A stretch of 64,000 nt of DNA from Cryobacterium arcticum (GTDB lineage Bacteria > Actinomycetota > Actinomycetes > Actinomycetales > Microbacteriaceae): NCBI RefSeq assembly GCF_003185895.1, contig NZ_QHLY01000005.1, positions 705,476 to 769,475 of the forward strand, read 5' to 3'. The position numbers were made by a program, and so were the translations under genes. This document shows, one piece after another, positions 1 through 8,401 of the stretch. Numbering within the stretch: the stretch's first letter is position 1; each line of letters opens with the position of its first letter. The notes beneath the pieces are model-generated. The model was not told where the DNA came from. It searched no databases and saw nothing but the letters and a program-made list of their open reading frames with translations.

Positions 1-1
1 G

Positions 2-682
2 ATCATGGTGTCGCTGATGCTCAACCGGCACGTGCTCGCCGCGGATGCCCAGATGCGGGCCGGCCGTTGGCTCACCGTGGCCACCGACCCTGACGTGGCC
101 TTCCACGGCGTGCTCGCCGGCCGTTCCGTCGGCGTGCTGGGCCTCGGCGGCATCGGCCAGGAGGTGGCCAGGCTCGCCGGCGCGCTCGGCATGACCGTGC
201 AGGCCATCCGGCGCAATCCGCACGGCGCCGTGCCCGCCGACCTCGACCTGGCCTGGGTGGGCGGCCTGGCCGAGCTGCCCCGGCTGATGAGCACCTCCGA
301 CATCGTCGTTGTCACCATCCCGCTCAGCGACGACACCCGCGGGGTGGTGGATGCCGCGGCACTGGCCGAGATGCGGCCCACCGCGATCCTGGTGAACGTG
401 GCCCGCGGTGCCGTGGTCGATGAAGACGCCCTGTTCGCGGCGCTGTCCGCCGGCAGCATCGCCGGAGCGGGCATCGACGTGTGGTGGGGTGCCCCGACCG
501 GGGCCGATGCCCCGCCGGCCGCACGGCGCTTCGCAGCGCTCGACAACGTGGTGCTCACCCCGCACCACTCCGGCCACGCTCGAACCACCTTCGAGCTGCG
601 GGCCGCGGACATCGCCGCGAACGTGCGCAACCTCGCCGAGGCGAAGCCGCTGATCAACCAGGTGCGGGCGCCGCTGGCCTGA
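2..682 (+). CDS. D-2-hydroxyacid dehydrogenase, 5'-truncated by window edge
   Basis: C-terminal two thirds of a D-isomer-specific 2-hydroxyacid dehydrogenase (NAD(P)-dependent reduction of 2-keto acids). The reading frame is open to the window edge, so the true start lies outside; the ATG at 5 is probably internal. The Rossmann motif GLGGIG is followed by NVARGAVVDE, which carries the conserved catalytic Arg, and by LTPHHSGH with the catalytic His. The usual family Glu (in a DVFxxEP-like stretch) is not seen: the equivalent region reads DVWWGAPTG, as in some atypical subfamilies. Substrate unknown. It runs towards the peptide-transport operon on the other strand. Confidence 0.85.
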   Translation: MMVSLMLNRHVLAADAQMRAGRWLTVATDPDVAFHGVLAGRSVGVLGLGGIGQEVARLAGALGMTVQAIRRNPHGAVPADLDLAWVGGLAELPRLMSTSDIVVVTIPLSDDTRGVVDAAALAEMRPTAILVNVARGAVVDEDALFAALSAGSIAGAGIDVWWGAPTGADAPPAARRFAALDNVVLTPHHSGHARTTFELRAADIAANVRNLAEAKPLINQVRAPLA

Positions 683-709
683 GCCGGCCAGGCTGGCGGC
701 GTCACGTCG

Positions 710-1429
710 TCAGCCGACGAGCTGGGCGCCGATCAGCAGCACCGCGCCGAGAGTGGAGACGCCGAGCGCCACCAGCCGAAGCCGCCGGTGGTCGAGCAGC
801 CGGTTGGCGTAGCGCGAGAGCAGGTAGCCCAGAAGTACCGCCGGAATCATCCACAGGGCCAGGGTCACCGTCTGCCGGGTCACCGCGCCCACGGCGACCA
901 GGGCCACCAGGGAGATCGACGAGCCGACCAGGAAGAACGCCGACATCGTGCCGCGCAGTCGCGGTCCGTGCGAGCGCTGCCAGATGAGGGCCATCGGGGC
1001 GCCGCCGATCGAGGTGGTCGTGCCCATCACGCCGGATGCCGCCCCGGCCGAGATCAGGGAGAGCCGGCTGGGCACCGGTGCCCAGCCGGCGAAGGCCAGG
1101 ATGACCCCGCCGAGCACGACCAGGGCCACCAACCAGGCCAGGCCCTGCGCGGGCAGCACGGCGACCAGCCAGGCGCCCGCCAGGCTGCCCGGGATGCGGC
1201 CCACCAACGCCCAGCCCGCTCCCTTCACATCCAGTGCCGCGCGCTCCCGCACCGCCACCATCGCCGTCACCACGACGGCGAGCATGATGATGGAACCGGG
1301 CAGCAGGGTCGGATCGATCAGCCCGATCACCGGGGCAGCGAGCATACCCATGCCGAACCCGATCGACGCTTGGAGGGCGGAGGCCGCGATCAGGGTCACC
1401 GCGATGATGCTGATCTCCAGCCAGGTCAC
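710..1429 (-). CDS. TauE/SafE-family permease
   Basis: 239-residue polytopic membrane protein of the TauE/SafE (sulfite exporter/anion permease) family. Hydrophobic segments fill nearly the whole protein, and the N-terminal stretch ASIGFGMGMLAAPVIGL and the mid-protein GVMGTTTSIGGAPMAL are the two Gly-rich family repeats. I chose the GTG at 1429 because it overlaps the TGA of the upstream ATPase gene by four bases (GTGA); an upstream ATG at 1486 would put charged, non-membrane residues in front and overlap further. It is the last gene of the peptide ABC operon, so it may export an organic or sulfur anion derived from the imported compound (inference). Confidence 0.85.
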   Translation of the reverse strand: MTWLEISIIAVTLIAASALQASIGFGMGMLAAPVIGLIDPTLLPGSIIMLAVVVTAMVAVRERAALDVKGAGWALVGRIPGSLAGAWLVAVLPAQGLAWLVALVVLGGVILAFAGWAPVPSRLSLISAGAASGVMGTTTSIGGAPMALIWQRSHGPRLRGTMSAFFLVGSSISLVALVAVGAVTRQTVTLALWMIPAVLLGYLLSRYANRLLDHRRLRLVALGVSTLGAVLLIGAQLVG

Positions 1430-2445
1430 GAGGCGTGAGCCAGCTGTTCCGGTTCGTCGCGGGTGGGCTCGATCGGGAAGTGGCACTCACTGATGTGTTC
1501 CGGGTTGTCCAGCGCGGCCCGCGGCTCCGGGGCCAGGGTGGCGCAGATGTCCTGCGCCTTCCAGCACCGGGTGCGGAACCGGCAGCCGGACGGTGGGTCG
1601 AGCGGGGACGGCATCTCGCCCTCGAGGATGATCCGCTGCCGCGGGGCGGTCGCGGTCACATCGAGGTGCGGCGAGGCCGACATCAGCGCGGCGGTGTACG
1701 GGTGACTGGGCCGGTCGAAGACCTCCTCGGCGGTGCCGGTCTCCACGATCCGGCCGAGGTACATGACCGCGACCCGGTCGGCGACGTGGCGCACCACGGA
1801 GAGATCGTGCGAGATGAAGATGTAGGCCACGCCAAGCCGCTGCTGCAGGTCGTTGAGCAGGTTGAGCACCTGCGCCTGCACGGAGAGGTCCAGCGCGGAG
1901 ACCGGTTCGTCGAGCACGATGACGTCGGGGTTGAGGGCCAGGGCCCTGGCGATGCCGATGCGTTGCCGCTGCCCGCCGGAGAACTCCTGCGGGGACTTCC
2001 CGGCGTCGCTGGGGCGCAGGCCCACCAGGGTGAACAGTTCGCTCAGCCGGGCCTGGCGTGCCGCCTTCGTCGGGTAGAGATCCCGGTGGGTGGCCCACGG
2101 CTCCGAGACGATCTCGCCCGCGGTCATGCGGGCGTTCAGCGATGCGAACGGGTCCTGGAAGACCATCTGCACCCGGCGGCGCCAGGCGAGCAGTTCGCGG
2201 CTCTTGAGCCCGAACGGGTCGACCCCGTCGAAGCGCACGCTGCCGCTGTCTGGAGTCTCCAGCATCAGGAGCGTGCGGGCGAGGGTGGATTTTCCGCAGC
2301 CCGATTCACCGACCAGCCCGAGGGTCTCGCCGCGGTTTACATACAGGTTGATCTTGTCGAGAGCGCAGAGGGTGTTGTTGCCCTTCGCGCCGGGCACGTG
2401 GAAGTTCTTCGTGAGCTCACGCACATCCAGCAGTGCTTCAGACAT
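1426..2445 (-). CDS. Oligopeptide/dipeptide ABC transporter ATP-binding protein (DppF-type)
   Basis: 339-residue cytoplasmic ATPase of a peptide/nickel-type ABC importer. Walker A is GESGCGKST (residues 46-54), the signature is FSGGQRQRIGIARAL, and Walker B is VIVLDEPVSALD. The C-terminal oligopeptide_HPY domain has the cysteine pattern CRFRTRCWKAQDIC, typical of OppF/DppF. It forms a heterodimer with the product of the adjacent ATPase gene in this family. Its start overlaps the end of that gene by eight bases, and its stop overlaps the start of the TauE gene, so the chain is translationally coupled. Confidence 0.95.
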   Translation of the reverse strand: MSEALLDVRELTKNFHVPGAKGNNTLCALDKINLYVNRGETLGLVGESGCGKSTLARTLLMLETPDSGSVRFDGVDPFGLKSRELLAWRRRVQMVFQDPFASLNARMTAGEIVSEPWATHRDLYPTKAARQARLSELFTLVGLRPSDAGKSPQEFSGGQRQRIGIARALALNPDVIVLDEPVSALDLSVQAQVLNLLNDLQQRLGVAYIFISHDLSVVRHVADRVAVMYLGRIVETGTAEEVFDRPSHPYTAALMSASPHLDVTATAPRQRIILEGEMPSPLDPPSGCRFRTRCWKAQDICATLAPEPRAALDNPEHISECHFPIEPTRDEPEQLAHAS

Positions 2446-3463
2446 TGTCCAGCTCCTTCGAGAAGTGGCAGGCGACAGCGCGGTCGTCGCCGGCGGGTTC
2501 GAGCGGTGGGCTCACCGCGCGGCAGATGTCCTGCACCAGCGGGCAGCGGGACTGGTAGACACAGCCCACGGGGATGTTGTGCAATTCGGGTGGGGAGCCG
2601 GCGATGGATTTGAGGTCTTCGCCCCGGCCGATGTTGGCCGGCACCGAGTCCAGCAGTCCCCGGGTGTACGGGTGGTGCGGTCGGGCGAACACCTCACGCA
2701 CCGGGCCGGTCTCCACGACCTTGCCGGCGTACATCACCGCGACGGTGTCGGCCTCTTCGGCCACCAGGGCCAGGTCGTGCGTGATCAGTACCACTGCCAT
2801 GTGGGTTTCGGTGCGCAGGTCTCGCAGCAGCGCCATGATCTGCGCCTGCACCGTCACATCCAGTGCCGTGGTCGGCTCGTCCGCGATCAGCAGCCGCGGA
2901 TTGAGGGCGACGGCCATGGCGATCAGTACCCGTTGGCGCATGCCGCCGGAGAACTGGTGCGGGTAGGAGTCCACCCGCGACTCGGGTTCGGGGATGCCGA
3001 CCCGGCGCATCAGCTCGACGGCCTTGACCTTGGCCGCCTTCGCCGACAGGCCGTGGTGGATGCGGAACGCCTCGCCCAGCTGGGTGCCGACGGTGTACAC
3101 CGGGTTGAGCGCGGTGAGGGCGTCCTGGAAGACGATGCCGAGCTCAGGGCCGGCAAACTTGCGGCGCTCCTTGGGCTTCAGCCGGGCGAGGTCGGTGCCG
3201 TTCAGGCGCACCTCACCGCCGGCCACGTCGGCGACGGGGTCGAGCAGGCCGGCGATGGCCTTGGCGGTCATCGACTTGCCACAGCCGGATTCGCCCAGCA
3301 GGGCGATGGTTCGGCCGGAGAACGCCTGGAAGCTGACGTCGTTGACGGCGCGCAGCGTGCCCTTGGGGGTGCGGATCTCGACGACGAGCCCGTCGACATC
3401 CAGGACCAGTTTGTTCTCGGCCCGTACGGTGGACTCGCTGACGGTCTGGGTGATGGTGCTCAT
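2438..3463 (-). CDS. Oligopeptide/dipeptide ABC transporter ATP-binding protein (DppD-type)
   Basis: 341-residue ATPase, partner of the following DppF-type subunit. Walker A GESGCGKS is at residues 57-64, the signature is [14 protein letters not shown], Walker B is [12 protein letters not shown], and a C-terminal oligopeptide_HPY segment reads [11 protein letters not shown]. The ATG at 3463 has a strong ribosome site (GGAGGTGGCG just upstream) and shares one base with the stop of the permease gene (TGATG). A longer frame to 3631 exists but would run into the permease gene, so I rejected it. The substrate cannot be read from an ATPase. Confidence 0.95.
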   Translation of the reverse strand: MSTITQTVSESTVRAENKLVLDVDGLVVEIRTPKGTLRAVNDVSFQAFSGRTIALLGESGCGKSMTAKAIAGLLDPVADVAGGEVRLNGTDLARLKPKERRKFAGPELGIVFQDALTALNPVYTVGTQLGEAFRIHHGLSAKAAKVKAVELMRRVGIPEPESRVDSYPHQFSGGMRQRVLIAMAVALNPRLLIADEPTTALDVTVQAQIMALLRDLRTETHMAVVLITHDLALVAEEADTVAVMYAGKVVETGPVREVFARPHHPYTRGLLDSVPANIGRGEDLKSIAGSPPELHNIPVGCVYQSRCPLVQDICRAVSPPLEPAGDDRAVACHFSKELDNV

Positions 3464-4473
3464 CACGCCACCTCCTTGACGGGCATACGGGCGATGAAAC
3501 GCTTGCGCTTGTGCTTGAGGGTGAGACGCCAGCGCTGCGCCGGGTCGGTGGCGATGCGGAGCCACGCGGCGAGCACATTGGCCGCGACGGTGGTGATCAC
3601 GATGGCCAGGCCGGGGAACAGCGACAGCCACCAGGCGGTCTGCAGGTATTGGCGGCCCTGGGCCACCATCAGTCCCCAGCTCACGTCCGGCGGCTGGATG
3701 CCGATGCCGAGGAAGCTCAGCGACGACTCGGCGAGCATGACGTAACAGAACTCCAGCGTGGCGAGGGTGAGCAGGGTGGGCAGCACCACCGGGATGACGT
3801 GCCGGCGGATGATCGCGGCCGGTTTGGTGCCGAACGTGCGCGCGGCATCCACGAAGGTGCGGCTCTGCAGCTCGGCCGACTCGGCCCGGGCGGTGCGCAG
3901 ATAGATCGGGATGCGGGTGAGCGCGAGGATCAGCACGATGTTGGCCGCGCTCGGTGAGAAGACGTACAGCACGACGACGGCCAGCAGCAGCGACGGGAAG
4001 CTCATGATGACGTCGGCAATGCGCATCGAGATCGTCTCCCGCCAGCCGCGGTGGAAGCCGGCCCAGACGCCCCAGAGGGACCCGATCACCAGGGAGATGC
4101 CCACGGCCGGCAGCGCGACCGACAGAGTGGTCTGGGTGGCGACCACGAGCCGGGCGAGCATGCTGCGGCCCAGGGAATCGCTGCCCAGGATGAACTGCCA
4201 GCCCTCCGCCAGGCTGAACGGCGGCCGATTGGTGGCCGACAGGTTCTGCTGGGTGGCCAGGTCGCCCATCAGGGTGGGGCCGACGAGGGCCGTGAGCCCG
4301 ACGAGCACCAGCACGATCGCCGCCGCGGTGGCGAACCGGTCTTTCAGCAGCAGGTGGAACAGACCGGGCTTGCTGGTATCCAAAGTGCGGGGCAGCGCGA
4401 TGACCTCGGTGCTCGGCGGGGTGACGGACCGCCCGCCGGGCGGCAGCTGCGGGTTAGCGAGTGGGCTGGACAT
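3463..4473 (-). CDS. Peptide ABC transporter permease (DppC-type)
   Basis: 336-residue inner-membrane permease. A cytoplasmic N-terminal tail of about 40 residues precedes the first membrane segment (ATAAAIVLVLVGLTALVG), then comes an extracytoplasmic loop and five further membrane segments. The OppC/DppC-like C-terminal motif SLSFLGIGIQPPDVSWG is clear. In this family it pairs with DppB to form the channel. It overlaps the upstream permease gene by 20 bases. Nothing in the sequence fixes the substrate; nickel and opine importers use similar permeases. Confidence 0.93.
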   Translation of the reverse strand: MSSPLANPQLPPGGRSVTPPSTEVIALPRTLDTSKPGLFHLLLKDRFATAAAIVLVLVGLTALVGPTLMGDLATQQNLSATNRPPFSLAEGWQFILGSDSLGRSMLARLVVATQTTLSVALPAVGISLVIGSLWGVWAGFHRGWRETISMRIADVIMSFPSLLLAVVVLYVFSPSAANIVLILALTRIPIYLRTARAESAELQSRTFVDAARTFGTKPAAIIRRHVIPVVLPTLLTLATLEFCYVMLAESSLSFLGIGIQPPDVSWGLMVAQGRQYLQTAWWLSLFPGLAIVITTVAANVLAAWLRIATDPAQRWRLTLKHKRKRFIARMPVKEVA

Positions 4474-5443
4474 TGAGTTTCCGTTCCTGGGCTGCGGCCG
4501 GGGTGACCCGGCGCTTCCTCGCCCTGGTCGTTGGCCGCACTCGGGCGTCGAGCATGGCGTAGCCGAGGTCGATCAGAATGTTCAGGGCGAAGATCGAGAT
4601 GGCGGTGAGCAGCACGGCCGCCTGCAGCACGGCGAAGTCGCGCTGCAGGATCGAGTCGATCATCAGCTTGCCGATACCGGGCCAGCCGAAGATGGACTCC
4701 ACCACAACGGCGCCGTTGATCAGGCCGACGGCGAGGTCGCCGGCCACGGTGAGGGCCGGAGCGGCGGCGTTCCTCAGGGCGTGCCGACTGACCACTCGCA
4801 CCTCACTGGCGCCCTTGCTGCGGGCCAGTTTGATGTAGGGCTCAGACAGCGAGGTCACCATGGCGCCGCGCACGATCTGCACCAGCACCCCGAACGGCCG
4901 CATGAGCAGCACCGCGATCGGCAGCAGCCAGGAGGTGGGACTGCTCACCCCCGAGGTGGGCACCCAGCCCAGGGTGATCGCGAAGACCCAGATGCCCATG
5001 ATCGCCAGCCAGAAATCCGGGATGCTCGCGGCGGCCATCGAGGCAAAGCTCGAGATCCGGTCGACGATTCCGTTGGGCTTCAGCGCTGCCCAGCTGCCGA
5101 CGATGACGGCCAGCACGACGGCCAGCAGCATCGTCACCCCGGCCAGCTGGAGGGTGGCCGGGAAGGCCCGCAGGACCATTTCGCCTGCGGGCTCCCCGGT
5201 GCGAAGCGACACCCCGAAGTCCAGCCGGAGGACGCCACCGAAGTAGTTCGCCATCTGCACCAGGAGCGGGTCATCGAAGCCGTTGCGGGCGGTGAAGTCT
5301 TCCCGCATCTGTTCGGTGGCGTTCAGCGGCAGGTACAGGCTGGCGGGGTTACCGGTCAGCCTGGCCAGGGCGAAGACACCGACGATGACCACGATCAGCG
5401 GGATGGCGCTGGAGATGATCCGGCGTCTGAGGAAGGTCCACAC
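4454..5443 (-). CDS. Peptide ABC transporter permease (DppB-type)
   Basis: 329-residue membrane permease, first of the two channel subunits. The N-terminus MWTFLRRRIISSAIPLIVVIVGVFALARLTGNP is the typical DppB/OppB start with the first membrane helix. The EAA-like loop ARSKGASEVRVVSRHALRNAAAP, which contacts the ATPase in ABC permeases, is followed by SIFGWPGIG. It lies 36 bases after the binding-protein gene in the same operon. Confidence 0.93.
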   Translation of the reverse strand: MWTFLRRRIISSAIPLIVVIVGVFALARLTGNPASLYLPLNATEQMREDFTARNGFDDPLLVQMANYFGGVLRLDFGVSLRTGEPAGEMVLRAFPATLQLAGVTMLLAVVLAVIVGSWAALKPNGIVDRISSFASMAAASIPDFWLAIMGIWVFAITLGWVPTSGVSSPTSWLLPIAVLLMRPFGVLVQIVRGAMVTSLSEPYIKLARSKGASEVRVVSRHALRNAAAPALTVAGDLAVGLINGAVVVESIFGWPGIGKLMIDSILQRDFAVLQAAVLLTAISIFALNILIDLGYAMLDARVRPTTRARKRRVTPAAAQERKLNVQPTR

Positions 5444-5479
5444 GGGGGTTCACGTCCTTTCGGCTACAAAAACGGTGTC

Positions 5480-7063
5480 TCAGCTCACGGGCGTGATCTC
5501 GGCGAGGCGCAGCTCGTCACCCGACGAGGAGTTCGGCGTGTAGTCCACCGCGGCGGCCTTGCCGATCACTCCGGTCTGATGGGCGATGAAGGCGAACTGC
5601 ACGATCTCCTCGTTCTGGTACTCGAAGATGTCCTGGTAGGCGCTCTCGCGGTCGTCGCCGGTCAGCACCGAGGCATCCGTGAGCCGAGTGTCGAACTCCG
5701 GGGTGCCGTAGACGCTCTGCGCACCGGTGGTCGTCATGTACTGCTCGACACTGAACGCGGCGTCACCGGCCTGGTTGCCGTGCTGGATGAGTAGAGCGAT
5801 CGGTCCCTCGTTGGTGACGAACGGACGCAGCTGGTACTGCAGGTGGGCGGACGTGTCGACCATCTTCAGTTCGACATTGAGGCCGGCCTGGGTGAGCTGC
5901 TCCTGCAGGATCTGGCTCATCTCGGAGACCTTCGGGAACTGGGCGTTGCGGGCCACGATGGTGATCTTCTCGTCAACGGGCACGCCGTCGGCCTTGGCCT
6001 CGGCGACAAGGGCGCTGGCCTTGGCCACGTCGAACTCCCAGGGCTTGAGGTCTGGGTTGTGGCCGACGATGCCCTCCGGCACGAGCTGGGCAGCCGGGAT
6101 GTGGGCGCCCTGATACAGGGAGTCGGTGATGCCCTGCTTGTCGATCGCGTAGTTGATCGCCTGGCGCACCCGGATGTCATTGAGCGGGGCGATCTCTGCG
6201 GTGAGGCGGAGTGCCACGGTCTCGTTGTTCGGGTAGTCCAGGCCGAGGTCGCCCGCGCCGTCGTCGGCGCCGAGGCCCATGGCCAGGTCGGCTTCACCGC
6301 TGGTGATCATGGCCGCACGCACGGTGCCCTCCGCCCGCCACTGGTATTCGGCCTCGGCGTAGGCCGGAGCGTCACCCCAGTAATCGTCGTTGCGCTCCAG
6401 GGTGAGTTTGGTGCCGGCATCCCACTGCTTGACCTTGTACGGGCCGGTGCCAACGGGCTCCCGCACCTTGGCGGCGGTGTCTGTGCTCGGCGGCACGATC
6501 TCCACGAAAGAGAGGCGCAGGGGCAGGATCGGGTCTGGCGTGACGGTGCTCACGGTCAGCGTGGTCTCGTCGACGGCGGTGACCACGAGGTCGTTGTCGC
6601 CGAAGACGTAACCCTCGACGTTGCAGCCCAGGTCGGAGTTGACCGCCCGGTCGATGGCGAATGCTGCCGCCTCGGCGTTGAAGGGTGTGCCGTCCGAGAA
6701 GGTGACGTCATCGCGCAGAGTGAAGGTCCACTCGGTATCGCCCGTGGCTTCCCACTCGGTGGCAAGCAGCGGGTCGAGGTCGCCGGTCGTGGGGTTCCTT
6801 TCCACCAGCGGCTCGGTGATGTTGGAGCGCACAACAACCCCGGTCGAGGTGAGATTCGCCTCGCAGGGTTCCAGGGTCGGCGGCTCCTGGGGGAGCACGA
6901 TGCGGACCAGGTCGGCTGAGGTCGTGCCGGTGCTCGGCTCTGAGTTGGCCACTGCGCAGGAACTGAGGATGAGCATGGAGCCGGCAGCGATGGCTGCTCC
7001 GACGAGCCCGGAACGCGGGCTCCGAAATTTGTGGTTCGCTGAGGTTGAAGAAGAAGACGACAT
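5480..7063 (-). CDS. Peptide ABC transporter substrate-binding lipoprotein
   Basis: 527-residue SBP_bac_5 family protein that would capture the substrate outside the membrane. A hydrophobic signal segment ends in the lipobox LSSC, with the lipidated Cys at residue 36. The mature part shows family hallmarks such as LEPCEANLTSTG near the N-terminus and IRVRQAINYAIDKQGI in the second lobe. I chose the ATG at 7063 because GGAGGAACC lies just upstream; an upstream start at 7153 would precede the leader hairpin. First gene of the operon. Dipeptides, oligopeptides or other amphipathic substrates are possible. Confidence 0.93.
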   Translation of the reverse strand: MSSSSSTSANHKFRSPRSGLVGAAIAAGSMLILSSCAVANSEPSTGTTSADLVRIVLPQEPPTLEPCEANLTSTGVVVRSNITEPLVERNPTTGDLDPLLATEWEATGDTEWTFTLRDDVTFSDGTPFNAEAAAFAIDRAVNSDLGCNVEGYVFGDNDLVVTAVDETTLTVSTVTPDPILPLRLSFVEIVPPSTDTAAKVREPVGTGPYKVKQWDAGTKLTLERNDDYWGDAPAYAEAEYQWRAEGTVRAAMITSGEADLAMGLGADDGAGDLGLDYPNNETVALRLTAEIAPLNDIRVRQAINYAIDKQGITDSLYQGAHIPAAQLVPEGIVGHNPDLKPWEFDVAKASALVAEAKADGVPVDEKITIVARNAQFPKVSEMSQILQEQLTQAGLNVELKMVDTSAHLQYQLRPFVTNEGPIALLIQHGNQAGDAAFSVEQYMTTTGAQSVYGTPEFDTRLTDASVLTGDDRESAYQDIFEYQNEEIVQFAFIAHQTGVIGKAAAVDYTPNSSSGDELRLAEITPVS

Positions 7064-7089
7064 TGGTTCCTCCGGATTATTGTGAGACG

Positions 7090-7111
7090 CCGCCGGGAAG
7101 CTACCCGGCGG
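7090..7111 (-). promoter_or_regulatory. Leader hairpin of the peptide-transport operon
   Basis: An 8-bp perfect stem, CCGCCGGG paired with CCCGGCGG, encloses a six-base loop. It lies 27 bases upstream of the binding-protein start, in the likely 5' untranslated leader. There is no T-run, so it is not an obvious terminator. It may stabilise the mRNA or modulate translation (inference). Confidence 0.4.
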
Positions 7112-7345
7112 GTCACGTCTACAAGTGAAGCTAAGGTCTCGACTCGTAGACACGTTCAGCTTGTGCGGCAGCGGGGGACCGAGTCAAGGACCGAGTTCCG
7201 CCTCGGCCGAGCCGGAAGCCTTCCCAGCGCCGCCGGAGCGGCCCGCGGCGCGGAATCGGTGCTTCCCCAGCCACGGAATCATGCGGATCTTGACGTGTAG
7301 AGCCCTTTTCATGCTGGCAGGGTATCGATCAATTCGAATTACGTC

Positions 7346-7376
7346 TTGGACGGTTCCGCGCCCCGAAGCCTAACCT
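7346..7376 (+). promoter_or_regulatory. Candidate leaderless promoter of the dehydrogenase gene
   Basis: TTGGAC (7346-7351) and TAACCT (7371-7376) are separated by 19 bases. The -10-like element ends only six bases before the GTG at 7383, so transcription would start at or next to the start codon. No ribosome site is visible. Confidence 0.45.
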
Positions 7377-7382
7377 TCGAGC

Positions 7383-8366
7383 GTGACCACTCCCTCTGCA
7401 ACCGTCCTCAACGACCGTCACCTGCCGCCCCTGAGCGGGGCCGTCTTGCAGGTGGGACCGCTTCTGCCGGCCCTGCAGACGGAGATCACCGCAGAGTTCG
7501 CCGCGCGCCGGCTGCCCGACGATGGCACCCGCGCCGCCTTCCTCGCTCAGTTCGGCGCCGGTATCCGGCTCGCCGTCACGTCGGGCAAGGTGGGCGTTGA
7601 TGCGGCTCTCATCGACGCGCTGCCCAATCTTGCCGCGATCGTCAATTTCGGCGTCGGCTACGACACCACCGACGTCGGCGCGGCTCGGGCCCGGGGGATC
7701 GGCGTGAGCAACACCCCCGACGTGCTCACCGACTGCGTCGCCGATACCGCGCTCGCTCTCCTCCTCGACGTCTTCCGCCGCATCACCGTCGCCGACAACT
7801 TCCTGCGGGCCGGCAGCTGGAGCGCGGGTAACTTCCCCCTCGCGACCCGGTTCTCCGGCACCCGGATCGGGATCGTCGGGCTCGGCCGGATCGGCGGCGC
7901 GATTGCGACCCGGCTGGAAGGCTTCGGCTGCACGATCTCGTACCACAACCGCAACGCCGTGCCGGGGTCGCCCTACGCCTATGCGGCCTCGATCACCGAG
8001 CTCGCCGCCGGCTGCGACGCCCTGGTGGTGGCTGCGGCGGGCGGCCCGGACTCCGAGCGGATCATCACCGCCGAGGTGCTGACCGCGCTGGGGCCACGGG
8101 GCTACCTGGTGAACATCGCCCGCGGCTCCGTCGTCGACGAACCGGCCCTGGTCGACGCTCTGCTCGCCGGCCGGATTGCCGGTGCCGGGCTGGACGTCTT
8201 CGCAGACGAGCCCCGGGTGCCCGCGGCGCTGCTCGGCCTGAAGAACGTGGTGCTGCTGCCGCACATCGCCAGCGGAACGCACGAGACCCGCCGGGCCATG
8301 GCCGACCTCACGATCGAGAACATGCGCAGCTTCCAGGCCGACGGCACACTCGTCACCCCGGTCTAG
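7383..8366 (+). CDS. D-2-hydroxyacid dehydrogenase
   Basis: 327-residue NAD(P)-dependent dehydrogenase of the D-isomer 2-hydroxyacid family (glyoxylate/hydroxypyruvate reductase-like). The motif GIVGLGRIGGAI binds the cofactor. The catalytic triad is in place: Arg in NIARGSVVDE, Glu in DVFADEP and His in LLPHIASGTHET. It starts with GTG and reads away from the peptide transporter, so the two may share control. It is a full-length counterpart of the truncated dehydrogenase at the window start. Exact substrate unknown. Confidence 0.92.
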   Translation: MTTPSATVLNDRHLPPLSGAVLQVGPLLPALQTEITAEFAARRLPDDGTRAAFLAQFGAGIRLAVTSGKVGVDAALIDALPNLAAIVNFGVGYDTTDVGAARARGIGVSNTPDVLTDCVADTALALLLDVFRRITVADNFLRAGSWSAGNFPLATRFSGTRIGIVGLGRIGGAIATRLEGFGCTISYHNRNAVPGSPYAYAASITELAAGCDALVVAAAGGPDSERIITAEVLTALGPRGYLVNIARGSVVDEPALVDALLAGRIAGAGLDVFADEPRVPAALLGLKNVVLLPHIASGTHETRRAMADLTIENMRSFQADGTLVTPV

Positions 8367-8401
8367 GCCGCGGACAGGCCGCGCGAAGACGCGAGGCAGG
8401 G

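Larger units (their letters stand above)
7064..7382. other. Intergenic region between divergent transport operon and dehydrogenase gene
   Basis: 319 bases without a convincing gene. It contains the ribosome site and leader of the peptide operon (minus strand), a GC-rich hairpin at 7090-7111, an unusually AT-rich patch around 7320-7345 containing ATCGATCAATTCGAATT, and the promoter of the dehydrogenase gene. No regulator gene is present. Confidence 0.6.
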
